Counted from the first letter of the stretch, positions 42,282 through 50,498 are shown. The stretch: 55,441 nucleotides of DNA from an uncultured Nesterenkonia sp. (GCA_946222885.1 CAMIAK010000015.1:1-55441); one strand, 5' to 3'. The notes: generated by a model not told the origin, from the sequence alone. Numbers and translations: made by a program.

Positions 42282-43874
42282 TCATGACCTCTTCTGGGGC
42301 TGGAAGGTCTCGCGGTCCTTCCGGAAGGCACGTTCCGCGGCATAGGCATGAACCTCCCCCAGCATCTCGCGCTGCTCTTCGGCGGCGCGGGCCAGCTCCT
42401 CGAAGACCGAGGCGGAGACGCCGAGCTCCTCCGCATGCTCCAGCATGACCTTCCAGCCGTGCATCTTGCCGGTCACCGCGGCGATCATCAGCTCGGACTC
42501 CAGGACCATGCGCACCGGGGAGCGCCCGAAGGGCCCTCGCGCGTTGGGCTTGAGCCGGCCCAGCTTCTCTCCGGCCCAGGTGGCCGAAGCTGAGAGCGGA
42601 GGACGCGGAAAGCCCTGACGCTTCATGAGCTCCTGCAGGAAGGCGTGCTCGGCGCGGATGCCCTCAGCCACCGCCGAGACCTGCGGGAAGACCGGGGTGT
42701 CGATGAAGCTGTCGGCCATCATCTTGATCCGGTCCAGCCCCGCCGTCGCACCGGCCAGATGGTCCGCCATGTACTGACGGAGCAGGAGGGCGTCCACCTG
42801 CTCGGGGACCCTGTGGTCCTTCGGCGGCAGCTGATCCTCGTGGGCGACCGGGGCCTGCCGGGGGCGCATGGGAACCGAGGGCTGCCCCTCTCCCTCGCTC
42901 ATCCCCCGGATGAGCTCCTCCAGCGCCTCCGCCGCAGTCTTCCGAGGGCGCCATCCGAGCTCCTGCTTCGCCCGCGTGTTGTCCATCACAGGGACACGGT
43001 GGGCCATGTCCAGCCACCCCTCGTCCATGGGCAGCACTCCTGCCCGGTTCGCAGCCCGGATCAGGGGGCGCAGCGGAGCCCCGGGCAGGGGAACATTCCG
43101 CCCGCCGCCGACTACTCGTGAGATCGCGGCGGCGTCCAACAGGTCGTCCGCGCAGACGTTGAAGGCCCCATGGGCCCGCCTGACGGCCGCCTCGGCGAAG
43201 GCCGCTGCGACATCGTCGGCGTGCACCGCCTGGGCTCGGACGCCCTCGGGCAGCGGCACCATGGGCGGGCGGACCCTGCGGAGAATCTGCACGGGGGCCC
43301 AGCTACCGGCGAAGTAGCGCTGGATCTCGGAGCCGGCCGCCGACTGGAAGATCAGGCCCGGGCGGATGCGGACGACGGCGGTGTCCGGGTGCGCCTTCTC
43401 GAACTCGTCGACCACCCGCTCCTGGGCCGCCTTGTCCACACTGTAGTGGGAGGTGGGGATCCCCTCGGTGGGCCAGCTCTCGTCCCGGGGCTCGTCATCG
43501 TCGACCGGGGAGTAGGTCCCCACCGAAGAGGCGACGATCACCTGTCCGGCCCCGGCCTCTGCCGCGGCCTCGAGCACATGACCGGTGCCGTCCACGTTGA
43601 CCCTGCGCAGCAGGTCCCGCTCGGAGTTGGGCTGGATCAGCCAGGCAAGATGGATGACCGAGTCCGCGCCCTCGAAGGCCTCTGCCAATGCGGAGCGCGA
43701 CTCGGCGAACTGGATGTCGGCTGTGTGCCATTCCACAGCGCTGTAGGGTTCGGCCTCGGCGTCAGGAAGCCGGCGGGCCACCCCGATGACAGAGGTGACC
43801 TCCGGCCTGTCCCTCAGCTGGCGCAGCACAGCGGTCCCCAGGTTTCCGGTGGCACCGACGACGGCGATCCTCAT
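42282..43874 (-). CDS. SDR epimerase-type domain fused to a helical C-terminal domain
   Basis: 530 aa. Residues 1-~330 are an extended SDR: GATGNLG (7-13), the catalytic Y144-x3-K148 in SHYSVDKA, RIRPGLIFQ, and VHADDVAAA. After a ~25-aa charged Pro-rich linker (MRPRQAPVAHEDQLPP) a ~140-aa all-helical domain follows (LDRIKMMADSF, EHAFLQELMKRQG, ESELMIAAVTGKMHGWKVMLEHAEEL), resembling ferritin-like or DUF892-like bundles in character, although no family is recognised with certainty. Such fusions are unusual. It stands upstream of catalase on the same strand, 90 bases away. Confidence 0.8.
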   Translation of the reverse strand: MRIAVVGATGNLGTAVLRQLRDRPEVTSVIGVARRLPDAEAEPYSAVEWHTADIQFAESRSALAEAFEGADSVIHLAWLIQPNSERDLLRRVNVDGTGHVLEAAAEAGAGQVIVASSVGTYSPVDDDEPRDESWPTEGIPTSHYSVDKAAQERVVDEFEKAHPDTAVVRIRPGLIFQSAAGSEIQRYFAGSWAPVQILRRVRPPMVPLPEGVRAQAVHADDVAAAFAEAAVRRAHGAFNVCADDLLDAAAISRVVGGGRNVPLPGAPLRPLIRAANRAGVLPMDEGWLDMAHRVPVMDNTRAKQELGWRPRKTAAEALEELIRGMSEGEGQPSVPMRPRQAPVAHEDQLPPKDHRVPEQVDALLLRQYMADHLAGATAGLDRIKMMADSFIDTPVFPQVSAVAEGIRAEHAFLQELMKRQGFPRPPLSASATWAGEKLGRLKPNARGPFGRSPVRMVLESELMIAAVTGKMHGWKVMLEHAEELGVSASVFEELARAAEEQREMLGEVHAYAAERAFRKDRETFQPQKRS

Positions 43875-44023
43875 AACACCCTCCCTGTTCGTTGAGCACT
43901 CATTCCAAGCATGTGACCTCGCTGTCCTTACAACACCACACCACCCTGAGCAGGCTCAAGGGCCGGCGGGCCCGCCTCCGTCTCCGGGGGCCACTCGTGT
44001 GAGAGCCGATAGGATCTCTGAGC

Positions 44024-44767
44024 ATGTGCGGACGGTACGTGCTGGAACCGGAGATCGAGGATTTCTATGACGAGTGGGCGCTGACCTCTGCTCCCGAGGA
44101 GCGTCTCTCGCCGAGCTGGAACATCGCGCCCACCTCTGAGGTTCCCATCCTGCTGGAGCGCTATGACGACGCCGGCCGCCGCCTGCGTGAGGTCCATTCC
44201 GCCCGCTGGGGCCTGCTCCCACGGTGGGCGGAGAAGCCCAGCTTCAGCAGCCAGACCTTCAACGCCCGTTCGGAGACGGTGCTCTCCAAGCCCAGCTTCA
44301 GCTCCTCCGCAGCCGCCCGCCGGTGCGCGATCCCCGCCAGCGCCTACTACGAGTGGAGCAGGAAGCGGCCCTATGCGATCCGGCCGCCTGAGGGCAGGCC
44401 GCTGCTCTTCGCCGGGATCTACGAATGGTGGCGCGACCCGCAGAAGGCCGCCCGCGGAGAACCGGCGCCCTGGGTGCTCTCCTGCAGCATCCTCACCGGG
44501 CCCCGGCCGGAGCCGGCCACCCCGGTGCTGAGGACTCTGCATGAGCTCCACGACCGGATCCCGCTGGCCATGGACCAGGAGACCGCCTTCGCATGGATCA
44601 GGCCGGGCGCCCGGCGCCGTGACCAGCTGGAACCCATGGTGGAGAGGCTGCGCACCGAGGTCTCTGCCGTGGCCGCCGCCTGGGACATCTATGAGGTGGG
44701 CCCGGAGGTGGGCAGCACCCGCAACGATTCGCCGCGGCTGCTGGAGCCTCTGCAGACCCTGGTCTGA
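44024..44767 (+). CDS. SOS-response-associated peptidase (SRAP, YedK/HMCES)
   Basis: 247 aa. Shields abasic sites in single-stranded DNA through a thiazolidine crosslink to Cys2. All key residues are visible: Cys2 (MCGRY), Asn33 in WNIAPT, FNARSE, Glu110 in the ASAYYEW block, and His176 in LHELHDRIP. An insertion near residues 134-150 (GIYEWWRDPQKAA) is typical. Divergent from the SDR fusion gene; no LexA box is evident in the 149-base gap. Confidence 0.95.
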   Translation: MCGRYVLEPEIEDFYDEWALTSAPEERLSPSWNIAPTSEVPILLERYDDAGRRLREVHSARWGLLPRWAEKPSFSSQTFNARSETVLSKPSFSSSAAARRCAIPASAYYEWSRKRPYAIRPPEGRPLLFAGIYEWWRDPQKAARGEPAPWVLSCSILTGPRPEPATPVLRTLHELHDRIPLAMDQETAFAWIRPGARRRDQLEPMVERLRTEVSAVAAAWDIYEVGPEVGSTRNDSPRLLEPLQTLV

Positions 44768-44795
44768 GCGGAGCCCCTGCTCTCAGAGTCGTCCT

Positions 44796-45746
44796 CTAGC
44801 TCTGCTTCGCCGCTGCGCGGGCCTGCAGCTCCCGCGGGAGCTGGGAGGCGTAGATCGTCTCGAAGATCGGCACATCGATGCCCAGCTCGCGGGCATGGGC
44901 GACCACGGCGCCGACCTGATCGCGCAGCTCCGAGGGCCGGCCCTCCAGGAGGTCGCGCTGCATGGAGGCGGTGGTCGTCTCGGAGAACTTCTGGGTGAAG
45001 GTGCCCATGATGTCCTCCAGGTCCTGTTCCTGCAGGTCGGCTCCGCGGGCATTGCCCACGTTGAAGACCTCCAGCATGGCGTTGCGCACCAGGGCCTTGG
45101 TCTGCGGGACGGCCCGGGCGATGCCCACCGGCACTCCGGAGAGCGCGCCCACTCCCCCATAGGAGGCCACCAGGGCGAGCTTCTTCCACAGGGCGGTCAG
45201 GATGTCCTCGCTCCACTGGGCGAAGATCCCCGCCCGGACCAGCGCGGAGACTGTGCGCTGATCCACGTCGTCCCCTGAGCTGCGGTGGAGCGACCCGAGC
45301 ACGAGTGCCGCCTCGGAGCCGGTGAGCGTGACCGTCAGGGGCGCGGTGCGTTCGGCGATCACCACAGCAGTGCCGGCGAGCACCTTCTCCTCCGGAACAT
45401 GCCGTCCAGCCTGCGCGGGGGCGTCCACGCCGTTCTGCGTGGTGAGGAGCCGGCCGGAGCTGCTCAGCACAGGTGCGATCTCGGCTGCCGCGTCCTCGAC
45501 CTGCCACGCCTTGGTGGCAAGGATGGCCAGGTCATAGGGCTCCTCGCCCTGGTCCAGCTCGCCGAGCACGGTGACCGAGCCGACCTCCTCGGCCTCCTCT
45601 CCGCGCCTCAGGACCAGAGGAGCTCCTGCCGCGGCCTGGGAGAGTGTCTCTCCGCGCGCCTTCAGGGTCACGTCGTGGTCCGCCTGCGCCAGCCGTGCGC
45701 TCAGATAGAGCCCGATGGCTCCGCCGCCGTAGATGAGGATCCGCAT
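44796..45746 (-). CDS. 2-dehydropantoate 2-reductase family protein (PanE/ApbA)
   Basis: 316 aa NAD(P)-dependent reductase. Rossmann motif IYGGGAIGLYLSARL (5-19), ATKAWQVEDAAAEI, TTQNGVDAP, the catalytic lysine in LWKKLALVASYGG, and the conserved C-terminal SMQRDLLEGRPSE. Members make pantoate for CoA or reduce other keto acids. Because many paralogues exist, the pantothenate role is only probable. The 5' leader is structured: a terminator-like hairpin at 45767 and a further structure at 45811 precede the ATG. Confidence 0.9.
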   Translation of the reverse strand: MRILIYGGGAIGLYLSARLAQADHDVTLKARGETLSQAAAGAPLVLRRGEEAEEVGSVTVLGELDQGEEPYDLAILATKAWQVEDAAAEIAPVLSSSGRLLTTQNGVDAPAQAGRHVPEEKVLAGTAVVIAERTAPLTVTLTGSEAALVLGSLHRSSGDDVDQRTVSALVRAGIFAQWSEDILTALWKKLALVASYGGVGALSGVPVGIARAVPQTKALVRNAMLEVFNVGNARGADLQEQDLEDIMGTFTQKFSETTTASMQRDLLEGRPSELRDQVGAVVAHARELGIDVPIFETIYASQLPRELQARAAAKQS

Positions 45747-45766
45747 GGGGCCAGTACATCACATAC

Positions 45767-45804
45767 GACGAAGGCCCGACCCCCTGAGGGATCGGGCCTT
45801 CGTC
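45767..45804. terminator. terminator-like hairpin upstream of the PanE-like gene
   Basis: A 13-bp stem (45767-45779 with 45792-45804) with an inner CCC/GGG pairing, followed on the plus strand by TTTCT. No plus-strand gene ends just before it, so it may be a relic, an attenuator in the reductase leader, or an insulating terminator at the edge of the accessory region. Confidence 0.6.
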
Positions 45805-45810
45805 TTTCTG

Positions 45811-45857
45811 TGGAGGTAGCAGGAGAGTTGTCGAAACTTCCCCGTACCTCCAACTCT
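45811..45857. other. structured element (imperfect palindrome / possible pseudoknot)
   Basis: TGGAGGTA (45811-45818) is complementary to TACCTCCA (45845-45852), and GGA-(G)-AGTT pairs with AACT-TCC inside them, giving a two-stage hairpin with loop GTCGA. Alternatively AGAGTTG (45824-45830) pairs with CAACTCT (45851-45857), which crosses the first stem and would make an H-type pseudoknot. It lies between core and accessory DNA. No known RNA family was recognised. Confidence 0.5.
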
Positions 45858-45932
45858 TCGTTTGCGTTTGTTCTACGGGAACATCGTAGCATTCGGGCGA
45901 GGCCGCATCGCCGCAGGTCAGAGGCCTACCTG

Positions 45933-46256
45933 GTGGCTCCGCAGAGCCGTTATGTACATCCTTCTGAAGCGGACCAAGCTGAACAGCAGTACCGGGCCGG
46001 AGCGACGTTGAAGCAGGTTGCCGACCGGATGGGTATCCCCCGGCAGCGGCTGGCGGTCCTTCTGCGTGAGCGCGGTGTTCCTCTGCGACGCCGCCAACCC
46101 ACCGCTAATGAGGTGGCTGAGATGAAGCGCCGCTACCTGGATGGGGAGTCTCTGCGAAGCATCGGCACGCGGCTGAGCTTCAGCGATGGGACGGTGCGAC
46201 GGCGGCTACTAGATCAAGATGTGCCGATGCGTGACCCACATGGCAACCCCCGTTGA
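45933..46256 (+). CDS. helix-turn-helix fragment, recombinase C-terminus-like
   Basis: 107 aa from a GTG with no ribosome-binding site. Two tandem HTH-like units are seen: RAGATLKQVADRMGIPRQRLAVLL and DGESLRSIGTRLSFSDGTVRRRLL, the pattern of DNA-binding tails of large serine recombinases or Hin-like resolvases. The open frame runs upstream without a credible start, so it is probably the 3' remnant of a larger gene. A related coding segment (RYV-x-P) reappears at the right end of the window. Confidence 0.5.
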   Translation: MAPQSRYVHPSEADQAEQQYRAGATLKQVADRMGIPRQRLAVLLRERGVPLRRRQPTANEVAEMKRRYLDGESLRSIGTRLSFSDGTVRRRLLDQDVPMRDPHGNPR

Positions 46257-46304
46257 ACCACAGGTGGCCGGTGAGGGCGGATCAGTTGAGGCAAAATGGT
46301 GGTC

Positions 46305-46547
46305 ATGGTGAAGTACTCCGATGACTTCAAGCAGGAAGTGATCGCGGCTACCCGGAAGCGTCATGAGCCTAGGGCGCAGATCGCCCGGCAATACGGCATT
46401 GCCGCCTCGACCTTGCAGAACTGGCTTGATCGGTTCTACGCCGCGAACCCTCACGAGGTTCAGGCCGATCATGAAGCACTATTGAAAGAGCGGGACCGGC
46501 TGTTGGCCGAGCAGGCGGAACTGAGGAAGCAGTTCAACTGGTCATAG
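46305..46547 (+). CDS. IS3-type transposase OrfA-like small HTH protein
   Basis: 80 aa. MVKYSDDFKQEVIAATRK and the HTH IARQYGIAASTLQNWLDRF resemble the IS3/IS911 OrfA (HTH_Tnp_1) N-terminus; a leucine-zipper-like ERDRLLAEQAELRK follows, ending abruptly. No OrfB, frameshift window or terminal inverted repeats are seen, so this is a remnant or domesticated HTH protein. Downstream, CCATCGC-CGGAT-GCGATGG (46616-46634) is an isolated dyad. Confidence 0.6.
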   Translation: MVKYSDDFKQEVIAATRKRHEPRAQIARQYGIAASTLQNWLDRFYAANPHEVQADHEALLKERDRLLAEQAELRKQFNWS

Positions 46548-46707
46548 CCCCGAACTCTTCCCTGGGTCAGTCTGCAGCGTTATCCTTGGCTATGAGGCGG
46601 CCTCTACTTCCGTGACCATCGCCGGATGCGATGGAGACTGAACGGCCAGAGCCGGACAGTCACCTTTCTTTCTCTTGTCGCCATAGACAAAGGGAAGGAC
46701 TGTGCTC

Positions 46708-47094
46708 ATGTTCCGCCTGATCTGGATCGCCAGCATCCACATTCGTTCGTACCTGCGCCGGTATATGCCGACGAACATCATCCTTGACGGTGTACGTACC
46801 CGCAGGGGCCTGAAATGGGGTCTGCCTGTGATGCTGCTGGCACTCCCCTATCTCTATGGCGCAAGCATCTGTGTCGAGCTGATTGAGGACGGTGCACCCG
46901 GCTGGCTTCATCTGATTGTTCTGCTGTGCATCTGGAACGCGATGAAGATGGCCTGGATCGGACCGATCAGCCTGATCCTGCTGGCCCGGGTTCGTGCTCA
47001 GGAGATGGTAGCTCGCCAGCATGCCAAGATCGCTGAGGCCGATTCCCACCAGGAAGCCACCGACAGTGGCCCTGTATTGGCAGGTGCCCGGTGA
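46708..47094 (+). CDS. small membrane protein, unknown function
   Basis: 128 aa. Basic amphipathic N-terminus (RLIWIASIHIRSYLRRYMP), then two hydrophobic segments (GLPVMLLALPYLYGASICVELI and LIVLLCIWNAMKMAWIGPISLILLARV) and a hydrophilic tail. The ATG at 46708 has GGAAGGA 8 bases upstream (an in-frame GTG at 46702 is too close). Similar short proteins in actinobacterial mobile regions sometimes carry the label sulfate permease, which the sequence does not support. The stop overlaps the next start (TGATG). Confidence 0.6.
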   Translation: MFRLIWIASIHIRSYLRRYMPTNIILDGVRTRRGLKWGLPVMLLALPYLYGASICVELIEDGAPGWLHLIVLLCIWNAMKMAWIGPISLILLARVRAQEMVARQHAKIAEADSHQEATDSGPVLAGAR

Positions 47095-47468
47095 TGCGCG
47101 CGTTCATCTACACCAACAGCACCTCCGCCGCCGAGCAGCAGAACCATTGGGATGCGTGCACGGGGCTGTGCCATCAACATGGATACACAGTGATCGGTTC
47201 CGTCCACGATGCCGGAACCCCCGACCATGGAATGCGCACTTTGAGACAACGCATCCGCAGTAATGACATGGACATTGTGGTGATCCCGGACCCCATCACC
47301 TTGGGCCACCGGGTCTCGACGGTGAGCAGCGTGGTGGCTGAACTCAATGAAGCCGGCATCAGGCTTGTCACCGCCAGCAAACCCCACATCACGCATCACG
47401 AGTTGATGCTGGTGTCCCATTTCTCCGCCGCCGAAGCGGCCCTCACCCCACTGATGCCACAGCGTTGA
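47094..47468 (+). CDS. degenerate serine-recombinase N-terminal domain protein
   Basis: 124 aa. It follows the resolvase catalytic-domain fold: MRAFIYTNSTSAAEQ (equivalent of the YxRVSTxEQ start), GYTVIGSVHDAG, DIVVIPDPITLGHRVSTVSSVVAELNEAGIRLVTA. The arginine next to the catalytic serine and the DRLxR arginines are changed (TNSTS, DPITLGHR), and there is no DNA-binding tail, so recombinase activity is doubtful. It is coupled to the membrane protein before it (TGATG) and overlaps the convergent methyltransferase gene by 26 bases. Confidence 0.65.
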   Translation: MRAFIYTNSTSAAEQQNHWDACTGLCHQHGYTVIGSVHDAGTPDHGMRTLRQRIRSNDMDIVVIPDPITLGHRVSTVSSVVAELNEAGIRLVTASKPHITHHELMLVSHFSAAEAALTPLMPQR

Positions 47469-48546
47469 CAGAGACTTCTGAATCGATTCTGCGAGAGTAA
47501 TTCGACTTCACATGCGCTGTGAGCGCGTTACCTATCGCTTCCCCAAGCCGGACCGGTACAGCGTTGCCGATAAGCCTCCCGAGTGAGTTGAATCTAACAG
47601 GAGAATCCGGTGGAACGAACTGATATTTAGGCGGGAAAGTCTGGAGAATGGCAGCTTCCCGAAGCGAGATCGCCCGATCTTGTTCAGGGTGCCCAAACCG
47701 GCCGTTTCCATACCCATAGCATTGGGTAGTCATGGTCGGCCCGACCTCGTCCCACGCCATTCTCCCGTAGACGCTTGGGTAAGTTGCACCAGAGGACTTT
47801 CGATGACATTCCGCCTGCAATTCTTCTGGCCAATCTCGCCAAGTCCCTCCAGGCTTAGAATGTTGAATTCGTTCAAGGTTCTTCGGCCCAAGCCGAGAAG
47901 CTGTGTGGAGACGATCGTGTGGGTGAGTTTCACCAGCAGCGATCGGGGGGAGCGAGCCTATGGCATCTCTAACTGTTACTGGCGCAACCTTCTGAGAGAC
48001 CAACTCCAGTCCGTCAACTCCAAATTTCGATGCCAGGAGTACTAATCGTTTCCTTGTCTGCGGCACGCCAAGTGAAGCTGTGTCCATGACGGCCCACCAG
48101 GTGTCGTAACCTTCGAGACTCTCCAGGAACGTAGTGAACACAGAATGGTCTACGACTTGTGGCACATTCTCCATCGTCACTAAATCAGGTTGAACATCCT
48201 TCACTAGTTGCCCAAAGGTCTCAACAAGCTGCCAGTCATTTGGTCTCTTCCTGCTGCGGCCAGCACGCGCATATGAGGAAAAAGGCTGACATGGGGCGCA
48301 ACCTGCTAGAAGACTAACGTCTGAAGTATTGAAGTGCCGGCGGAGTTCGGCCGCCGTAAGATCATTTACGTCCATTTCAACGAACTTCGAGTCGTTGTTG
48401 GCCTCATAGGGAAATCGGCATGCAGGATCAATGTCGTACCCTGCATGTACGTTTACCCCCGCATTAGCGAGTCCACGGGTAAGCCCTCCCACCCCGCAAA
48501 ATAGATCTACAGCGTTGATGACAGGATTAGACGTTTCCACCGTCAT
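47443..48546 (-). CDS. DNA cytosine-5 methyltransferase
   Basis: 367 aa. Motif I DLFCGVGGL (14-22), motif IV with the catalytic cysteine in APCQPFSSYARAG (C86), motif VI ENVPQV, motif VIII QTRKRLVLLAS, and motifs IX-X at the C-terminus (SLREAAILQTFP, GNAVPVRLGEAI). The target-recognition region lies at about 185-280. All catalytic motifs are intact. Start overlaps the HEPN gene stop (ATGA), so it is the last gene of a DUF262-HEPN-methyltransferase operon. No conventional restriction endonuclease lies beside it. Recognition sequence unknown. Confidence 0.93.
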   Translation of the reverse strand: MTVETSNPVINAVDLFCGVGGLTRGLANAGVNVHAGYDIDPACRFPYEANNDSKFVEMDVNDLTAAELRRHFNTSDVSLLAGCAPCQPFSSYARAGRSRKRPNDWQLVETFGQLVKDVQPDLVTMENVPQVVDHSVFTTFLESLEGYDTWWAVMDTASLGVPQTRKRLVLLASKFGVDGLELVSQKVAPVTVRDAIGSLPPIAAGETHPHDRLHTASRLGPKNLERIQHSKPGGTWRDWPEELQAECHRKSSGATYPSVYGRMAWDEVGPTMTTQCYGYGNGRFGHPEQDRAISLREAAILQTFPPKYQFVPPDSPVRFNSLGRLIGNAVPVRLGEAIGNALTAHVKSNYSRRIDSEVSVNAVASVG

Positions 48547-49298
48547 ACGGTTGCTGCCACCTTCCCCGTTGCCGAGTTTCCAACCTTTATGCCCGACTGG
48601 ATGAAACCAGCGAAGCTCTTCACTACTTCCTCTAAGTAATCTCCTACTGCTTCTACTGTCTTTTGGAGCTCTGAGACAGTTACGCCATCACTACAGTCAA
48701 CAAAGGAGAGGGAACCGTGTGCTAGGCCGTTACGTCTGTCCTTTACAAGCTTCAAAGCTCCCATGTCATCCCTAATGTGACGCTTCGCAGCAGTGGAGAC
48801 GTCCTCGCTGATCGAAAGATTGCAACCGAACCGGTTGGACAACTTTTCGATAGCACTATCGTCCCAATTACCCCCTCCCCCTGGGTCGATGGAGAAGTTC
48901 TCAATAGGTAGTTGGCCCACCAAATGCTCACACATTGCCAAGGCAGCCTCTAGCCGCTTCTCGGGTTTCAAGTCAACGATATGGGTTCGAGCAGTAGACC
49001 TCACCCACTCTCTTCGTAAAGCAGGTGCCAGTTCATTGGGTTTCATCTGGTCAGCGGCAACTGCCGCAGCCACACCGTCAAGACAACGGGAAACTGTAGC
49101 CTCGACCAAGTTGTAGAGCTGGAGATAAAGACTTGAGTTCAAGATGCGCTTTTGCTCGGGCGAAATCTTGGCGTCAGTTCTCTTCAACCGGGGCGCACCG
49201 TCAGCGCTCGCGCGATCGACCTCTTCCAGGAGTTCAAGGTAGGTCCTGATCTCTGCGAAACGTTCTTCGAAGAAGCCCTCAAGCTCACTCGGCTGCAT
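48543..49298 (-). CDS. HEPN-domain protein, MAE_28990/MAE_18760-like putative nuclease
   Basis: 251 aa from the ATG at 49298 (a TTG at 49322 is possible). Mostly helical. The HEPN signature R-x4-H is seen as RNGLAH (about 189-194) in KDRRNGLAHGSLSF, preceded by YLQLYNLVEATVSRCLDG, the matching N-terminal helix with a conserved acidic residue. HEPN proteins are commonly metal-independent RNases in defence and toxin systems. Family naming is from memory. It overlaps DUF262 by 14 bases and the methyltransferase by 4, so the three are coupled. Lower G+C than neighbours, suggesting recent transfer. Confidence 0.78.
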   Translation of the reverse strand: MQPSELEGFFEERFAEIRTYLELLEEVDRASADGAPRLKRTDAKISPEQKRILNSSLYLQLYNLVEATVSRCLDGVAAAVAADQMKPNELAPALRREWVRSTARTHIVDLKPEKRLEAALAMCEHLVGQLPIENFSIDPGGGGNWDDSAIEKLSNRFGCNLSISEDVSTAAKRHIRDDMGALKLVKDRRNGLAHGSLSFVDCSDGVTVSELQKTVEAVGDYLEEVVKSFAGFIQSGIKVGNSATGKVAATV

Positions 49299-50367
49299 CT
49301 CGAACCAACCTGCTACGAACAAACTCGATTCGGGCCTTCAGCCGGGACTTAGCGTTAGCACCGTCAGACCTGATTAGTTGGGAAAAGTCCTCTGACTCGA
49401 GCCAAGAGGCAACGTTTAGTTCGTTAGGGTCTGCTGACTTCAAAGAAGGGTCATCCTTTAGAGCAGCGTCTACTCCAATCGCTATAGCCTCAAAACGAGT
49501 GCGCGGGGTAAACGAACCGCCGGCAGAACGCCGGAAGCCGTAGGGGAAGACCTTGGACACAAAAGTGATGACGTCAAAAAATCTCTGCCTATACTGAGCA
49601 TTCAGATCAGGGTTCTCAGCGAAGACTTCGTTCATCTTCTTGGAGTAAGAGAACAAGAAATCAGATGGACGGTCACGATAATCCTCCAACCCGTCTCCGT
49701 ACGCAAAGAGGCGGGTCACGAGTTCTTCGTAGCCACGTTCGTCCTTAGCCTTGTCCGACATGGGGGCCTGGGCAGCGAGTTCGTCTGTTGATGCCAGCTC
49801 CGTAACAAGGTTGAGGAAGGGTCCGTCCAACGCACCCCGGCGAATCTCTGCCTTATTGGCGATCTTGCTCCCCGTATTTATGCGATCGAACATGTCAAGT
49901 CGCGCAGCTTCGTCAGCATGTTCATTCAAGACGATCCCACGTATGGATCGGTTCTTGATCTTTCTCTGACGAGACGCGGGCAAATCCGTGAACTTCAAAC
50001 CCGACAGATGCGTGAGAGGGTCAAGCTCACCCAAGGCAAAACGTCCGTGCACGAACTCCTCGATAGTTCTCAGCCGCTGAGACCCGTCAACAATTTCAAG
50101 TCGGCCATCAGGCATCTCCCAAAAGAAAATGAATGGGATAGGAAGTCCCATGATTAGAGACTCAATGAAGCGTGACTTCCGGTCCTCTTCCCACGTGAAC
50201 TCTCGCTGGTAAGAGGGCACCACGTACTCTCCGTCACGCACCTTCTGTGCCAATAATTCAACTGAGTACTCTGTGAGGTAAAAGTCGATCCGTTTTGATT
50301 GCTCAACAATTTGCGCCTCGGCAGCAGCGACCTGCTCTTCAGTTGGCTGCGCTTGTGTAGCGGACAC
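49285..50367 (-). CDS. DUF262 (ParB/GmrS-like) protein
   Basis: 360 aa. Classic DUF262 motifs: VPSYQREFTW (50-59), DGSQRLRTI (94-102, the DGQQR-type motif) and FDRINTGS (160-167). The family is an NTPase/ParB-like fold found in GmrSD-type modification-dependent restriction and other defence systems. Here the usual C-terminal HNH nuclease domain (DUF1524) is missing; the remaining ~180 aa are helical. A separate HEPN gene follows and could be the effector. GTG start at 50367 with GAAGGG upstream. Low-G+C codon use. Confidence 0.85.
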   Translation of the reverse strand: MSATQAQPTEEQVAAAEAQIVEQSKRIDFYLTEYSVELLAQKVRDGEYVVPSYQREFTWEEDRKSRFIESLIMGLPIPFIFFWEMPDGRLEIVDGSQRLRTIEEFVHGRFALGELDPLTHLSGLKFTDLPASRQRKIKNRSIRGIVLNEHADEAARLDMFDRINTGSKIANKAEIRRGALDGPFLNLVTELASTDELAAQAPMSDKAKDERGYEELVTRLFAYGDGLEDYRDRPSDFLFSYSKKMNEVFAENPDLNAQYRQRFFDVITFVSKVFPYGFRRSAGGSFTPRTRFEAIAIGVDAALKDDPSLKSADPNELNVASWLESEDFSQLIRSDGANAKSRLKARIEFVRSRLVRDAAE

Positions 50368-50498
50368 CGAGGACCACCCTTCTCAGTTGCGAGGCGATGC
50401 GGACAGCATCTTGCTTGCCTATCAGGATAACTGAGGTGCGCTCGGAGACTGGCGCCTCCGCTCCGAGGGTCAGAGGGATTGCCGACTCTTCTACCTTG

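Noticed and set aside
45811..45857. A tRNA or tmRNA 3' remnant as an island attachment site (minus strand ends TACCTCCA after a TTCGACA loop).
   Set aside because: The T-stem has a mismatch and a wobble, no D or anticodon arm could be found, and no copy occurs at the right edge.
46305..46547. A complete IS3 element around the OrfA-like gene.
   Set aside because: No OrfB, no frameshift signal and no terminal inverted repeats on either side.
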